DNA from: JALYNX01 sp963724825
GTDB lineage: Bacteria > Actinomycetota > Acidimicrobiia > Spongiisociales > ZC4RG35
Direction: 5' to 3'
DNA length: 43,496 bases
NCBI GenBank assembly: GCA_963724825.1
Contig: CAVRWT010000011.1
Coordinates: forward strand, 1 to 43,496
The translations under genes were made by a program, and so were the position numbers. Shown one piece after another: positions 7,161 to 17,321 of the stretch. The notes under the pieces are model-generated. The model had not been told where the DNA came from and ran no database searches. It worked only from the letters and a program-made list of their open reading frames with translations. The number at the start of each line of letters is the position of its first letter. The stretch's first letter is position 1.

Positions 7161-7875
7161 ATGAGCCTCCTCGTTCGACCGATAGCATCGACAGACATGG
7201 ACGTGTCCCTCGTCTCGCCCCCACTGTGGATGGAGCTGACTGCCATAGTCGCCGGCGCCCTTGCTGGTGCCGTGTTCGGGGCGAGCCGTGGCCTCGACGC
7301 AGTGGGAATCGGGGCAATGGCGGTCGTCGGCGGCCTGGGAGGTGGGGTGCTTCGAGACATCCTGCTCGGGACCCGTCCCCTTGCCCTTGGCAATCCCGCC
7401 TATCTCTACACGGTCATCGCTGCGGGACTGGTTGGAATGTTCTTCGGATCGTTGGTCGACCGACTCCGGATCCTGGTCGCGGGAGTCGATGCGGTCGCTC
7501 TAGGCCTGTTCACCACGGTTGGCGTCTCTCGCGCGTCTGCTCTTTGACCTTCCTCCGGTCTCAGCGGTCATGCTCGGCGTGGTCACCGGGATTGGAGGGG
7601 GTCTACTCCGAGACGTTCTGGTCGGCGAATCACCACCGCACGCATTCCGAAGGGACGCCCCCTATGCGTCCGCAGCGCTCGCAGGCGCCTCCTTGTATGC
7701 AGTGCTTGTGATATCGACCGAGATTCCAGACGATCTAATTGCCCTCGCCAGCATGACGCTCGTAATTCTCATCAGGGCTGTCGGCGTCTGGCAAGGCTGG
7801 GTCACTCCCGGTTCGGTCGACCTCACACCCCACCGGAGGTCTGGCGACCGGGTCGACCCCGACCTTCCGAGGTGA
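7161..7875 (+). CDS. TRIC/UPF0126-family membrane channel, frameshifted
   Basis: The product is about 235 residues with two repeats of three membrane helices. Each half carries the family hallmark: GGLGGGVLRDILLG in the first half and TGIGGGLLRDVLVGE in the second. The family covers trimeric intracellular cation channel homologues and YadS/YicG-type proteins, some proposed as glycine transporters. The first frame breaks near 7523 (TTVG then VSRASAL, stop) and the second resumes there (ASLARLLFDLPPVSAV). One missing base restores a continuous protein of family length. The start is uncertain: ATG 7161 is used, but ATG 7197 (MDVSLVSPP) fits family length better, and neither has a clear ribosome site. 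Confidence 0.8.
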
Positions 7876-9219
7876 TCAGCCGCCCGAACCCAGGGTCTGC
7901 AACGTGAGGGCCTGGGCCACGATCATTCGCTCGATCTCATTCAGATCGACGCTCTCGTTCGAGGCATGGATCTTCGCCAGGGCGATGTCTTCCGCACCCC
8001 AGAGAATCACCTCGGCGTTGGGGCTGATGCCCTGGAGGCGGGCAACTAGCGGTATGGAACCCCCGCTCCCCATCTCACCGGCATCCGTGTCAAATGCGGT
8101 CCCCATGGCAGCCATCGCTGCCTTGACCGCCGGACCGTCCATCCTCGCTGAGAACGGGTAGCCAACCCGCACCTTCTCTACCTCGACCTGGACACCCCAT
8201 GGCGCCACTCGCTTGAGATGGTCCATGAGCAGGCCGAGCTCGTGCTCGGAGTCGGCACCCGGCGGCACCCGCATCGAAATCTTGGCTGCCGCCTCAGGCA
8301 AAACGACATTGGCAGCGTCCTTGACCGTGGGGGCATCGATACCGATCACCGAAGCTGCCGGTCGGGACCAGAGTCGGGCGCCAAGGGTTCCCGAGCCGAT
8401 CAACTCGGCGCCATCGACCATGCCTGCTGCGGTGCGGAAGGCGTCTTCTTCCATCTCGGTGCCCGACCATTCGAAGGCAGCGAGGCCGGGGACCACGGTG
8501 TCCCCTGCATCGTCATGCAGCGTGGCGAGGATATGGATGAGAGCGAGGAGGGCGTCGGGGGCGGCGCCGCCGAACAGCCCTGAGTGTGCCGGGAAGTGCA
8601 GTGAGCTGACCTTGACCGTGCACACCACATTTCCGCGCAGGGTCGTGGTCAGGGCCGGGACACCAGCTGCAGGGTTGCCCATGTCGGCGATGACATAGGT
8701 ATCAGCCTGAAACATCTCGGGATGGGCGTCGACGAATGGGCCGATATGGCTCACCGTCTCCTCTTCGCCCTCGATCACAATCCGGAGGTTGACCGGGAAT
8801 TGCCCTTCAAACACGCCCAGAGTCCCGGCGTGGATGATGACGCCGCTCTTATCGTCCGCGGCGCCGCGCCCGTAGAGCCGCCCGTCTCGGATCTCAGCCG
8901 TCCACGGGTCGGTGTCCCAACCTGCCTCGACCGGAGCCGGCTGCACGTCGTAGTGGGCGTAGAGGAGAACGGTGGGGGATCCTTCCGGACCCGGGATTTC
9001 GCCATAGATGGCAGGCTTTCCTTCTCCGAGGTCGAGCTCTCGAACGTTTGCCCCATAGCGGTTCAGAAGGTCCATGGCAGCGTGCCGCATCTCGGTTACC
9101 GGCTCCACCGGATACCCGGGGAAGGAGCAGGAGGCGTGGCTGACCAAGTCCTTGAGATCCTCGGTGAGCTGTGGCATCAGGGCTTTCGCTCGTGATCGAA
9201 CTTCGTCAGGGGTCAGCAT
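7876..9219 (-). CDS. M20-family metallopeptidase / dipeptidase
   Basis: 447 residues, complete. Two-zinc motifs are present: YAHYDVQP (His89, Asp91), GRGAADDKSG (bridging Asp about 122) and IEGEEE (Glu about 152-153), with a lid dimerisation domain inserted at about 195-315. This layout is typical of the dipeptidase group (ArgE/DapE/CNDP-like), which cleaves di- and tripeptides. The ATG at 9219 has GAGGAG 7 bases upstream. It lies 21 bases downstream of an amino-acid permease gene and behind a dicarboxylate transporter gene, so a role in using imported peptides or amino acids is likely. No signal peptide, so cytoplasmic. Confidence 0.88.
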   Translation of the reverse strand: MLTPDEVRSRAKALMPQLTEDLKDLVSHASCSFPGYPVEPVTEMRHAAMDLLNRYGANVRELDLGEGKPAIYGEIPGPEGSPTVLLYAHYDVQPAPVEAGWDTDPWTAEIRDGRLYGRGAADDKSGVIIHAGTLGVFEGQFPVNLRIVIEGEEETVSHIGPFVDAHPEMFQADTYVIADMGNPAAGVPALTTTLRGNVVCTVKVSSLHFPAHSGLFGGAAPDALLALIHILATLHDDAGDTVVPGLAAFEWSGTEMEEDAFRTAAGMVDGAELIGSGTLGARLWSRPAASVIGIDAPTVKDAANVVLPEAAAKISMRVPPGADSEHELGLLMDHLKRVAPWGVQVEVEKVRVGYPFSARMDGPAVKAAMAAMGTAFDTDAGEMGSGGSIPLVARLQGISPNAEVILWGAEDIALAKIHASNESVDLNEIERMIVAQALTLQTLGSGG

Positions 9220-9240
9220 CTATTGCTCCTCAGGTTTCCA

Positions 9241-10551
9241 CTAGGTCGTCCCGGCCGCGTCGCGACGACTCCGCATGGCGGTCCACGCGTACTCGAGCAC
9301 GGCGGCGAGGACGAGGACGATGATCATTGCCACGAAGGTTTCAGGGGCGTCCTGCGCGGTTTGAATCCCGAAAACGATCAAGACCACCGCCGTCGACAGT
9401 ATCGCCAGCCAGATGATCAGGAGGCTGGAGCCGGTCTCGGCTCGGAGCCGCATTCCGGCTAGGGCGACCATGAGGAAGATGACCAAAGCCACGACGCTGC
9501 CTAATGACGCAATGGCGCTCAGATCGGCCAACACCGCGAGCAGAAGAACCGCCACAGCCGAAATGGTCAGTCCCACCGTGCTGCCAAACTTGCCCCGTTT
9601 CCCGAAGATCGGAGGGAATTGACGGGTCTTGGCCAGAGCCGATGTCGAGCCGACCGCTCCATAGATATTGGCGTTGACCGAGGTGAAGGTTGCCAACAAG
9701 GCGGCGATGGCCATCATGGCGAACCCGGCGTCACCGAGAACCGGTCTCGCCGCCTCGGCGAGGGCGGTTTCTCCGTATTGGATGACCTGGTCAACTGTGA
9801 GGGTCCCGAAGACCCCGAGCGAGATGAGGATGTAGAGAACGGTGGTTATCCCGAGCGCGATGTAGGTCGCCTTCGGAAGGTCTCGCTTGGGATCAGGTAG
9901 GTCCTCACCCGCGTAGCTGATCACGGCAAACCCGAGGTAGGCGAAGAAGGTCAGAGCGACGCTCGAGATGATGTCGAAGGCTGGCGGATAGAGGGAAGGG
10001 GAGAGCAGCTCGGCGTCCATCTCGCTCACGGTCACGACAATGAATACGGCGAACACCGCCAGGAGAATGACCACGATCAGAGACTGGATCTTGGAGATCG
10101 CCTCGGCACCCATGATCTGGATCCCCGCGACTACGACGATGACAGCGGCAGTGAAGAGATTCGCCGAGGTTGCGGAGGCGCCTTCACCGATGAACAGGGC
10201 GACCGCGTAGCTGCCGAAGGACACCGCGACCATGGCCGTGATGATGATGGCGGCGAAATAGAGGAGCCATGAGAACACCCCTGCCAGGTGACCGGGGCCG
10301 TAACCCTCCATGAGGAAAGTCACCAATCCTCCCTTAGATGGGTAGCGGGCGCCCAACTTGGCGACGACATACCCGAGCAGGGTTGCCACCACCCCTCCGA
10401 GCAGGAAGGCCAACCAGGTCGCGTTGCCGGCGACGGCACCGGCCTCACCGAGCAGGGCGAAGATTCCGGCTCCGACCATGGCGCCGATGCCAAGGGAAGC
10501 AGCTCCCCGGACGCTCATCCGGGGAGCCGTTGCGTTCTCAGACGTGGTCAT
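9241..10551 (-). CDS. APC-superfamily amino acid permease
   Basis: 436 residues, about 12 membrane helices. It opens with RGAASLGIGAMVGAGIFALLGEAG, the substrate-binding TM1 signature (GxG-type break) of APC transporters, followed by ATWLAFLLGGVVATLLGYVVAKLGARYPSKGG. ISYAGEDLPDPKRDLPKA is the conserved loop after TM6. Substrate specificity cannot be read from sequence. The start is 14 bases downstream of the DcuA/B-like gene, in the same direction, which suggests one transcript with the M20 peptidase below it. Confidence 0.88.
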   Translation of the reverse strand: MTTSENATAPRMSVRGAASLGIGAMVGAGIFALLGEAGAVAGNATWLAFLLGGVVATLLGYVVAKLGARYPSKGGLVTFLMEGYGPGHLAGVFSWLLYFAAIIITAMVAVSFGSYAVALFIGEGASATSANLFTAAVIVVVAGIQIMGAEAISKIQSLIVVILLAVFAVFIVVTVSEMDAELLSPSLYPPAFDIISSVALTFFAYLGFAVISYAGEDLPDPKRDLPKATYIALGITTVLYILISLGVFGTLTVDQVIQYGETALAEAARPVLGDAGFAMMAIAALLATFTSVNANIYGAVGSTSALAKTRQFPPIFGKRGKFGSTVGLTISAVAVLLLAVLADLSAIASLGSVVALVIFLMVALAGMRLRAETGSSLLIIWLAILSTAVVLIVFGIQTAQDAPETFVAMIIVLVLAAVLEYAWTAMRSRRDAAGTT

Positions 10552-10564
10552 CAGGCTCTCTCGA

Positions 10565-11907
10565 CTAGTAGAAGATCACGCCGATCAGGGCACCAACCAC
10601 GACCGAAACGACGGTCATGATCAGCATCGGGACGAAGAAGCTGTGGTCCAACAGCTTGGTCCCCAATTTGGTCGACCCGGTCAGGTCGAAGTTGGCTGCC
10701 GCGATCTGGGTGCCGTTGGCGGGGAGGGTGTACACGCCGCCAAGCGCACCACCCCACATACCGGTCACCAAGCCGGGGGCCAGCCCGGCGGCAAGACCGA
10801 TCGGGACGATGGTCCGGGTCGCGGTCGACTGGCTGGTCGTCAAAGCCGCAACCAGGAAGATGGCGAGGGCGAAGATCCAAGTCGCGTTGTTGACCCAGCC
10901 GCCGATCGTGGTGACGATGAACTCCTCATGCGCCGCGATGAACGTGGCCGTCAGCCAGGCGATTCCGAACAGAGCGATCGCCGAGACCATGCCAGCCTTG
11001 AACACTGAGGCCTCGGGCACTTGTGACACGTCGGGCCGGGCGACCAGCATGATCAGGACGCCAACGCTGAACATGACCAATTCGATGGTGGTCGTCATGT
11101 CGATCGGGACCGCTTCGCCCTCTGCGCCGAAGGACGGCCGCAGATCGGGGAACAGGCCGAAGATGACGATGGCGACCACGCCGAGCAGGAAGATGATCCC
11201 CGCGTTCCGGCCTTCCTTGGTTGCCGTCAACTCGATCTTCGTGCCGGACGCCCCCGGGCTTGAGGCAGCTCACCAGAGGCGATCTTGGCCTGGATTTCTG
11301 GGTCGTCGTCGATGTCGAGGCCCATCCGCCCCACGAACAGAGCTGTGACGATGATGCCGATGATGCCAGCCGGGATAGTGATCGAAAGGATCTGCGCCAG
11401 GTCGAAGTTGTAGGGCGCGACCGCGGTCAGGGTCAGCATGGCGGCCATCGCTGCGGAGACCGGTGACGCGGCCAGTGACATCCCGGACTGCACCACTGCA
11501 ACAGTCAGCGGTCGCGATGGCCTGATGTTGTTCTGGTAGGACACGTCGTAGATGACCGGAAGCAGCGGGTACATGATGTTGCTGGTTCCCGCCCCGACCG
11601 TGAAGGCGAACACGGTGAGAGGCGCGATGACGGTGATCTGCTTGGGATGAGCTTGGATCACACCAGCAGCCACCTTGACCATCCAATCGACCCCGCCTGC
11701 CACCTGCATCATCGAAGCCGCGGTGACCACGGCCAGGATGATCAGCAGCGCCGAGATCGGCGGCTCCCCTGGTGGCTCCTGGAAGACGAACACCAGGATG
11801 GCGACACCGAGACCGCCCCAGAGGCCGATCCCGACGCCACCGGCCCGGGTGCCCATGACGATGGCGGCTAGGACCACCAAGCCTTCGAGGATGAAAGTGA
11901 TGTCCAT
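10565..11907 (-). CDS. DcuA/DcuB-type C4-dicarboxylate transporter, frameshifted
   Basis: Joined frames give about 447 residues, the normal Dcu length. The N-terminal half has VLAAIVMGTRAGGVGIGLWGGLGV and TAASMMQVAGGVDWMV, SNIMYPLLPVIYDVS and SGMSLAASPVSAAMA. The C-terminal half has TATRTIVPIGLAAGLAP and GALGGVYTLPANGTQIAA. Dcu proteins exchange or take up fumarate, malate, succinate and aspartate. The frame breaks at a run of five C at 11251-11255 (five G on the coding strand). A sixth G would join ASGELPQA to ASGTKIELTATKEG, so a homopolymer deletion is the simplest explanation. The ATG at 11907 has AAAGGAG upstream. First gene of the transporter/peptidase run. Confidence 0.82.
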
Positions 11908-11922
11908 TTGTCTCCTTTGGAA

Positions 11923-12340
11923 TCAGTCCGTGCCGCAGACGACGTCTAGTCGCTGCTTCAAGGCGTCATATGCCGCAGCCGTGTTGGTCAACGAGTCCTC
12001 CATCAGCGGCCTCGCCACCAGCGAGGCCTTCGTCACCGAGGTCGAACACCACCACTCTCAGATCCTCCAGGGCCAGGTTCAGATTCGACACCGCCTGGTC
12101 GTAGAGGCCGTCCGACGCTGCTTGGAACTGGTCGAGTTGGAGCATCACGTTCTCCACGATCGCCAGCGCGTCGGCGGCAGTGGCCGTCTCAGGATCCAGT
12201 TCGTCGACCTGTGCCACTGCCTGTTGCAGATCCTCGTATTCCCGACAGAGATCCCTCTCCGCGGCATTCCCACATGCGGCGAGGGTGAGGGCGAGCGCCG
12301 CGAGGGCGACTACCCACTTCTGCCTCCTGAGGTAGATCAA
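11923..12340 (-). CDS. Small lipoprotein, frameshifted near its C-terminus
   Basis: The TTG at 12340 is preceded by a GGAGGGAG ribosome site. The signal peptide ends in the lipobox LAAC (ALALTLAACGNAAERD). A helical, acidic mature domain follows (DLCREYEDLQQAVAQVDELDP). The uninterrupted frame ends as GGEAADGGLVDQHGCGI at 11966. The neighbouring frame from about 12045 reads TSVTKASLVARPLMEDSLTN, then AYDALKQRLDVVCGTD, and stops at 11923. That looks more like real coding sequence and supplies a second Cys to pair with the N-terminal one. I therefore infer one indel. No named family recognised; likely a membrane-tethered extracytoplasmic protein. Confidence 0.6.
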
Positions 12341-12356
12341 GGTGCCACTCCCTCCT

Positions 12357-13467
12357 TCACTCCGGGTCCTGGGTGACGATCGTCACCAGGATCTTGCACA
12401 CGGTCACCATATCTTCGATGGCGATGTGCTCGGTGGTGGCGTGCTCATCAACCATCCCGGTAGCCATGGCGACACAGGGTATGCCTTTGGCATTGAAGAA
12501 GTTGCCATCGGTCCCTCCGCCGCTCTTGCGCGGAACCACCTCCAGCCCGAGCGAACGGATGGCCCGGGCCGCGTCGCGGTATGGGCTTCTCCGATTCCTC
12601 GATGTGATAGGTGCGATAGATCTCTTCGGCCTCGAAGTCGACCGTCGCCCCGTGCCGGGATGCGGCGTCTTCGAGAGCCCGTCGCATCGCATCGAGCTGG
12701 GCATCGAGCTTCTCCTGATCGTGGCTGCGGGCCATTCCTTCTAAGACCACTTCACCGGGCACGATGTTTCGCGCTTCTCCTCCGGAGATGGTCCCGATGT
12801 TGGCCACGGTCTCCTCGTCGATCCGCCCCAGCGGCATGGCTGCGATCGCCTCGGCTGCGACTTTGACCGCATTGATGCCCTTCTCGGGCTCAACGCCGGC
12901 ATGGACCTTCTTGCCGTGGACCTTTGCTGTGATGTAGACGGATGTAGGTGCCCAATAGGTGATCGCGCTGATGGCCCCGGCGGTGTCGAACACAAACCCA
13001 TGGGTGGCGTTGAGTTGGCTGACGTCCATCTGACGCGAGCCAACCAGACCGCTTTCCTCGCCAACGCTGATCACGAACTCGACAGTCGGGTGTGAAGCGG
13101 TCGGGTCCTCCTGGAGCAGAGTCAAGACCTCGAGGCAACCCGCGATGCCCGACTTGTCATCGGCTCCGAGGATGGTCGAGCCATCAGTCCTGATCACCCC
13201 GTCCTCGATTATCGGAATGATGCCGACATCGGTTCCTGCGGTGTCCATGTGGGTTGAGATCATGATCGTGTCGGGACGGTCGCCGGGCAGGACGGCGACG
13301 AGGTTCCCAACGTGGTCCTGAGTCACCGAGCAACCCAACTTCTCAAAGCGAGACGTCAGTTCTCGGCCGATGACCTCCTCGTGGCCAGTCGGGCTGTCAA
13401 TGGCCACCAGTTCGAGGAAAATGCGAAGCAGGCGATCCTGGTCAACGCGATCAGCGAGACCGCTCAA
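12357..13467 (-). CDS. PepT-like M20 metallopeptidase, frameshifted
   Basis: The joined protein has about 370 residues. Metal motifs: STHMDTAG (His/Asp), LGADDKSG (bridging Asp) and SVGEESGLVGS (Glu), then the dimerisation domain with KKVHAGVEPEKGINAV. The first frame leaves the family near 12585 (EESEKP|IPRRG). The adjacent frame continues YRDAARAIRSLGLEVV, then SGGGTDGNFFNAKGIPCVAMATG and EHIAIEDM, including the last zinc ligand, and stops at 12357. The family is the peptidase T-like group (tripeptidase or related aminoacyl hydrolase). The TTG start overlaps the stop of the SHOCT gene (TTGA), so it is translationally coupled to it. Confidence 0.83.
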
Positions 13468-13841
13468 AGCAGAAGCTTGGCCTTTTGCTGGTTGAACTCC
13501 TCGGCGGTGAGGACGCCGGTGTCCCGCAGGTTGGCAAGCTGGGTGAGCTCTTCAGCCGTGGAGCCGCTCCTTGCGACCTGCTGGACATAGGCCCTGGTCA
13601 TCTCTTCACGAGCAGCCGCTTCGGCGAGGCTCCTCTGTTGCATGGAGCTTCCCCGGGCTATGAGGTATACCAAGACACCGAGGTAGGGCAAGAACACGGT
13701 GAACAGTATCCACAACGCCTTCCCCCATCCGCCGAGGTCATCGCTACGGAAGATGTCGGAAAAGATCGAGATCAGAAGCCAGATCCAGGCAAAAAATATG
13801 AATAACCAGAGCATGGTCCAGAACAGATCCATCAACGGCAC
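13464..13841 (-). CDS. SHOCT-domain membrane protein with phospholipase-D-nuclease-N-like segment
   Basis: 125 residues. Two N-terminal membrane helices (LFWTMLWLFIFFAWIWLLISI; KALWILFTVFLPYLGVLVYLI, about 5-65) resemble the PLDc_N segment. A short linker with two helices and a C-terminal SHOCT domain follow (LTQLANLRDTGVLTAEEFNQQKAKLL, about 98-124). SHOCT segments are thought to mediate oligomerisation. The GTG start at 13841 is supported by AGAGGAG 7-8 bases upstream. It heads the unit with the PepT-like peptidase. Function unknown; proteins of this design are common in actinobacteria. Confidence 0.8.
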   Translation of the reverse strand: MPLMDLFWTMLWLFIFFAWIWLLISIFSDIFRSDDLGGWGKALWILFTVFLPYLGVLVYLIARGSSMQQRSLAEAAAREEMTRAYVQQVARSGSTAEELTQLANLRDTGVLTAEEFNQQKAKLLL

Positions 13842-13999
13842 GTTTGTCTCCTCTATTTGTTGCGACTCCCAAAAGATACACGCTGGCGGAGGGGGCTCAT
13901 GCCAAGGAGACGCCCGGATGACACAGATAGCGGCGACGTGGAATTAGCTTGGCATCACATGTCCACGGCCATTCTCCGAGTTGAGGTGACGGAACTGTC

Positions 14000-15415
14000 A
14001 TGAGATCAAGATTCGCGACTATCGCTCTGACCGTCATCCTCGGACTGACGATCTCGGGTTGCACCGAAGACGAACCGATCGACGTTGCCGCCGCTCAGGC
14101 GCAGTTCTGCTCGGACGTCGAGCAATACGTTTCCGCAATCGGCAACTACGGAGGTCTGTTCGAAGAGGTCGACCTCACCGTCGGTGATGTCAAGAATGCC
14201 GCCGACGAATTGGCGCCCGGGCGGGAGGCTGTCGAAGAGTCAGCGGCCACATTCCAGGAAGCCGTCACGGCCGACACCACGCCCGGTCTCACGGTCGAGA
14301 TCATCCAGCCCGAATCGATCGACGCGGTCAAGGACGCCGAGGCTGCCTTCGCCGCCGCCAGCGACATCGACGACAACACCACCGTGGTCGATGCCGGTGT
14401 CACCTTCACCTCCGCCGCTTATGGGCTCGAGGTGGCATGGGTTCGCCTCTTCGCCGATGCCGGCTGCATCGAGGACGAGGCCCAAGCCAAGCAGTGGGTC
14501 TCCGACTACGTCACCGCTCTCCAAACCGACCTTCAGGCCGCCGGTCTGTATGAGGGCAACGTCGATGGGATCTACGGGCCGCAGACGATCGCCGCCGTGG
14601 AACAACTGCAGAAGGACGCCGGCCTCCCCGTAACCGGGTTGGTCGACCCGGCAACTCAGGCCGCCCTTGCTGCCGCCCTGGGTCAGCGTCAGTCGGCGGA
14701 GATCGGTGCCCTCCAGGGGATTCTGATCAGCACCGGCTACTACGACGGTCCCGTCGACGGAATCTGGTCCCGCGAGGTCGAGGATGCACTCAAGGCCCTG
14801 CAGACCGATCTCGGAGTCCCGGCCACCGGAGTGGTCGACGCCGCCACCCTGAGAGCTTTCGAGAAGGCGCTCAACGATGCAGGTGAGGCCCCGCCCACCA
14901 CGGCGACGACCGAGCCCGACCGCGGACCTGCCACCACCGTGCCCGCCGAGACAACGACCACGGCGGCCGCCGCCACGACAACTGTTGCGCCGCCCGCCAC
15001 GACAACGCCCCAGCCATCAGGAGGGATCCTCGAGGTTCTCGCCGATGACGGTGATTTCAGCCAGTTGTTGGCCGCAATCGAGGCCGCGGGTCTCACCGAG
15101 ACCCTGTCCGGGCCGGGCCCGTTCACGCTATTTGCGCCAACGGACGAAGCGTTCGCCGAGCTGGCGGAGCCCTTGCCCACCGAACCCGACGCACTGGCTG
15201 CGATCCTGCTCTATCACGTGGTCAACGACAACCTGAGCGGCTTCGACCTGGAAGGGATGACCTCGGTGACTACCGCACAGGGTGGAGATGTCGCCATAGA
15301 GGTGACGGACGGACAGATCGTGCTCAACGGTGCCTCGGTGGTGACAGTGAGCAACGTGATCGGGAGCAACGGCACGGCGCACGTGGTGAATGCGGTGCTA
15401 ATTCCTCCTGGGTGA
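14000..15415 (+). CDS. Lipoprotein with two peptidoglycan-binding domains and a C-terminal fasciclin (FAS1) domain
   Basis: 471 residues. The lipobox is TISGC (Cys about 21). Residues 22-165 form a helical region of unknown type. Two PG_binding_1 domains follow at about 170-230 (DLQAAGLYEGNVDGIYGPQT, LPVTGLVDPAT) and 235-300 (GILISTGYYDGPVDGIWSRE, VPATGVVDAATL). A Thr/Ala/Pro linker leads to FAS1 at about 340-470 (LTETLSGPGPFTLFAPTDEAF, ILLYHVV, NGTAHVVNAVLIPPG). It should tether the membrane to peptidoglycan and present FAS1 as an adhesive module. The three-part combination in one lipoprotein is unusual to me, but each domain is clear. Confidence 0.87.
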   Translation: MRSRFATIALTVILGLTISGCTEDEPIDVAAAQAQFCSDVEQYVSAIGNYGGLFEEVDLTVGDVKNAADELAPGREAVEESAATFQEAVTADTTPGLTVEIIQPESIDAVKDAEAAFAAASDIDDNTTVVDAGVTFTSAAYGLEVAWVRLFADAGCIEDEAQAKQWVSDYVTALQTDLQAAGLYEGNVDGIYGPQTIAAVEQLQKDAGLPVTGLVDPATQAALAAALGQRQSAEIGALQGILISTGYYDGPVDGIWSREVEDALKALQTDLGVPATGVVDAATLRAFEKALNDAGEAPPTTATTEPDRGPATTVPAETTTTAAAATTTVAPPATTTPQPSGGILEVLADDGDFSQLLAAIEAAGLTETLSGPGPFTLFAPTDEAFAELAEPLPTEPDALAAILLYHVVNDNLSGFDLEGMTSVTTAQGGDVAIEVTDGQIVLNGASVVTVSNVIGSNGTAHVVNAVLIPPG

Positions 15416-15457
15416 TTGGCCGCCGCGGCTGGTCTTCAACAGCTACGTTTCACGTCT

Positions 15458-16634
15458 GTGACTGACCAAGAGCGACAATCCGACCAATCGACGCTTCAGC
15501 CAGCCAGCGGGCCGGCGTGGTCAGCGTCCACACGCCGTCTCGTGGCCATCGCCCTGGTGGTCGGCGTCGTCGCCCTGGGCTTCTTTCTTCTGTTTGGCGT
15601 CCTCGACTCGATCATCGTCGCCGCACTTCTGGCGTTCTTGATCGAGCCCCTCCTCCGAGGCCTGGTCAACAAGCTCCACTTCCCGAGATGGCTTGCCGTT
15701 ACGGTGGTCTATCTTGCCGCGGCTGCCATCGCAATCGGCGCCGTCTTCATACTCCCGGCCTTGATCATCGGCTCTCTTGCGCAAATCGACTTCCATGAGA
15801 TCGTCGCCTCGTTCGAGAAATGGCTCGCCGACATCGCGACCAGTCTTTCCTCGACCAACTTTCTTGGCATCGATCTAAGTGCGGTCACGGCCGTCACGCG
15901 ACGCCTCCAGCCAGACATCCGGCAGTGCCGACCTGCTGGATCCGGGTCGTTGGCTCGGCGCCGTCACCGAAGCGTTGGTGGCAGTGGCCGGGGTCGCCGG
16001 GCTCTTGATCGGGGTCATTTCCGGGATCGTGTTCGTCCTGATCATCGCCGTTTACATGACGGCCGACTCGGGACGGTACTTTCGGAGCATCGCCAATCTG
16101 GTCCCCAAGGAATACGAGCTCGAGGTGTTTGAACTGGGCCGAAGACTCAACGCGTCGTGGAACGACTACATACGAGGCCAGGGAATCATGATCCTCGTGA
16201 TCGGATTCACAACCTTCGTGGTCGTCTGGCTGTTGGGCCTGCCCGGTGCCCTTTTCCTGGCCATCATCGCCGGTCTGCTCGAAGTGATCCCCACCTTTGG
16301 GCCGATCATCGCCACCATTCCCGCGGTGATCATCGCGCTGGTTCAAGGATCGACTCGGTTCGTGGAGATGAACAACGTCGTGTTCGCCCTGCTGGTCATC
16401 GTGGCTTACACCCTCATCCAGCAGTTGGAGAGCAACATCGTCGCCCCCAAGGTCATGGGGCATTCCGTCCAGTTGCCCGCCCTCGTCGTTCTCATCTCGG
16501 TCACGGCCGGATATCAGGTTGCCGGCATCCTGGGTGCGATCCTTGCGGTTCCGGTGGTGGCCAACGTCCGTGTCCTTCTCTCCTACCTCTGGGCGAAAAT
16601 CCATTCCCGGGCACCGTGGGCGGAGCCCACTTGA
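15458..16634 (+). CDS. AI-2E family transporter (PerM/YdiK-like), frameshifted
   Basis: Joined length is about 392 residues. The GTG at 15458 (VTDQERQSD) is preferred over the open frame that begins at the previous stop codon. An N-terminal helix pair (LVAIALVVGVVALGFFLLF) precedes a long region (FEKWLADIATSL). The break lies at about 15895-15910 (TAVTRRLQPD versus SRDASSQTSGSADLLDPGRW). The remaining helices carry GLLEVIPTFGPIIATIPAVI and the family signature QQLESNIVAPKVMGHSVQLPALVVL. Members include putative AI-2 exporters and Na+/H+ antiporters; substrate is unknown. Confidence 0.82.
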
Positions 16635-16676
16635 GCTCGGACACCCCGACCGTCAAGCGGGCGGATTGAGGAGAGG

Positions 16677-17321
16677 TTGAAAGTGGCAGAGATAGTGCCC
16701 AGATGGGAGTGGCGAACGTTCGGAGCCGGCTTTCCCACGGCCGAGAAGTACTTCGCGGCCCTCGATCCGATTGAGACCAAGACGAGCGACGATCTCTATG
16801 TGGTGGGTGAGGTGGCGGCGAACGTCAAGATCCGCGATGACTTGGTTGACGTCAAGGTCCTGAAGGAAGTCGACAGCCGGGGATTGGAGCTTTGGACACC
16901 GATGATGAAGGTCGGCTTCCCAATCCCAGCAGCCAACGTGGTCGAGGTCTTCACCGTGCTGGAACGCCCGGCGCCCATCCTCGCCCGGCCTGAGTACACG
17001 ATGAGTCAGTTCCTCGAAGAGGTGGTTGGACCCGACGATGTCCTCCAGGCGGTGTTGGTTCGGAAGACAAGGGTCCGCTACCAATTGGACGATTGCATCG
17101 CCGAGGTGACCGATCTCGAGGTCGGTGATCGGGCGATCGGGACCATCGCCATCGAGGGTGAGCACCCTGACTCGGTCATTTCGGCCGTCGACGCGGCCGG
17201 ACTCGGCGACTACCTGAACGTGAGTTACACGACGCGGCCTGAGGTCTCTGGTCGCAGGTGCCGGCCCCCGCTACGCGGTGATCGACATTGGCACCAACTC
17301 GGTGAAATTCCATGTAGGTGA
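16677..17321 (+). CDS. CYTH-like (triphosphate tunnel) protein, C-terminus probably displaced by an indel
   Basis: The recognisable domain covers about residues 8-180. It opens with WEWRTFG, followed by strand pairs VNVKIRDDLVDVKVLKEV (first residues of an alternating basic pattern), then VRKTRVRYQLDDCIAEVTDL and TIAIEGEHPDSV. Alternating charged strands that end in an E-x-E-like pair suggest the CYTH/VTC tunnel fold, which binds triphosphate or polyphosphate. The last about 30 codons (RRCRPPLRGDRHWHQ) overlap the exopolyphosphatase gene in another frame and do not look real. The TTG at 16677 and GTG at 16683 both fit GAGGAG. Pairing with PPX supports a polyphosphate role; the fold call is moderate. 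Confidence 0.5.
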   Translation: MKVAEIVPRWEWRTFGAGFPTAEKYFAALDPIETKTSDDLYVVGEVAANVKIRDDLVDVKVLKEVDSRGLELWTPMMKVGFPIPAANVVEVFTVLERPAPILARPEYTMSQFLEEVVGPDDVLQAVLVRKTRVRYQLDDCIAEVTDLEVGDRAIGTIAIEGEHPDSVISAVDAAGLGDYLNVSYTTRPEVSGRRCRPPLRGDRHWHQLGEIPCR

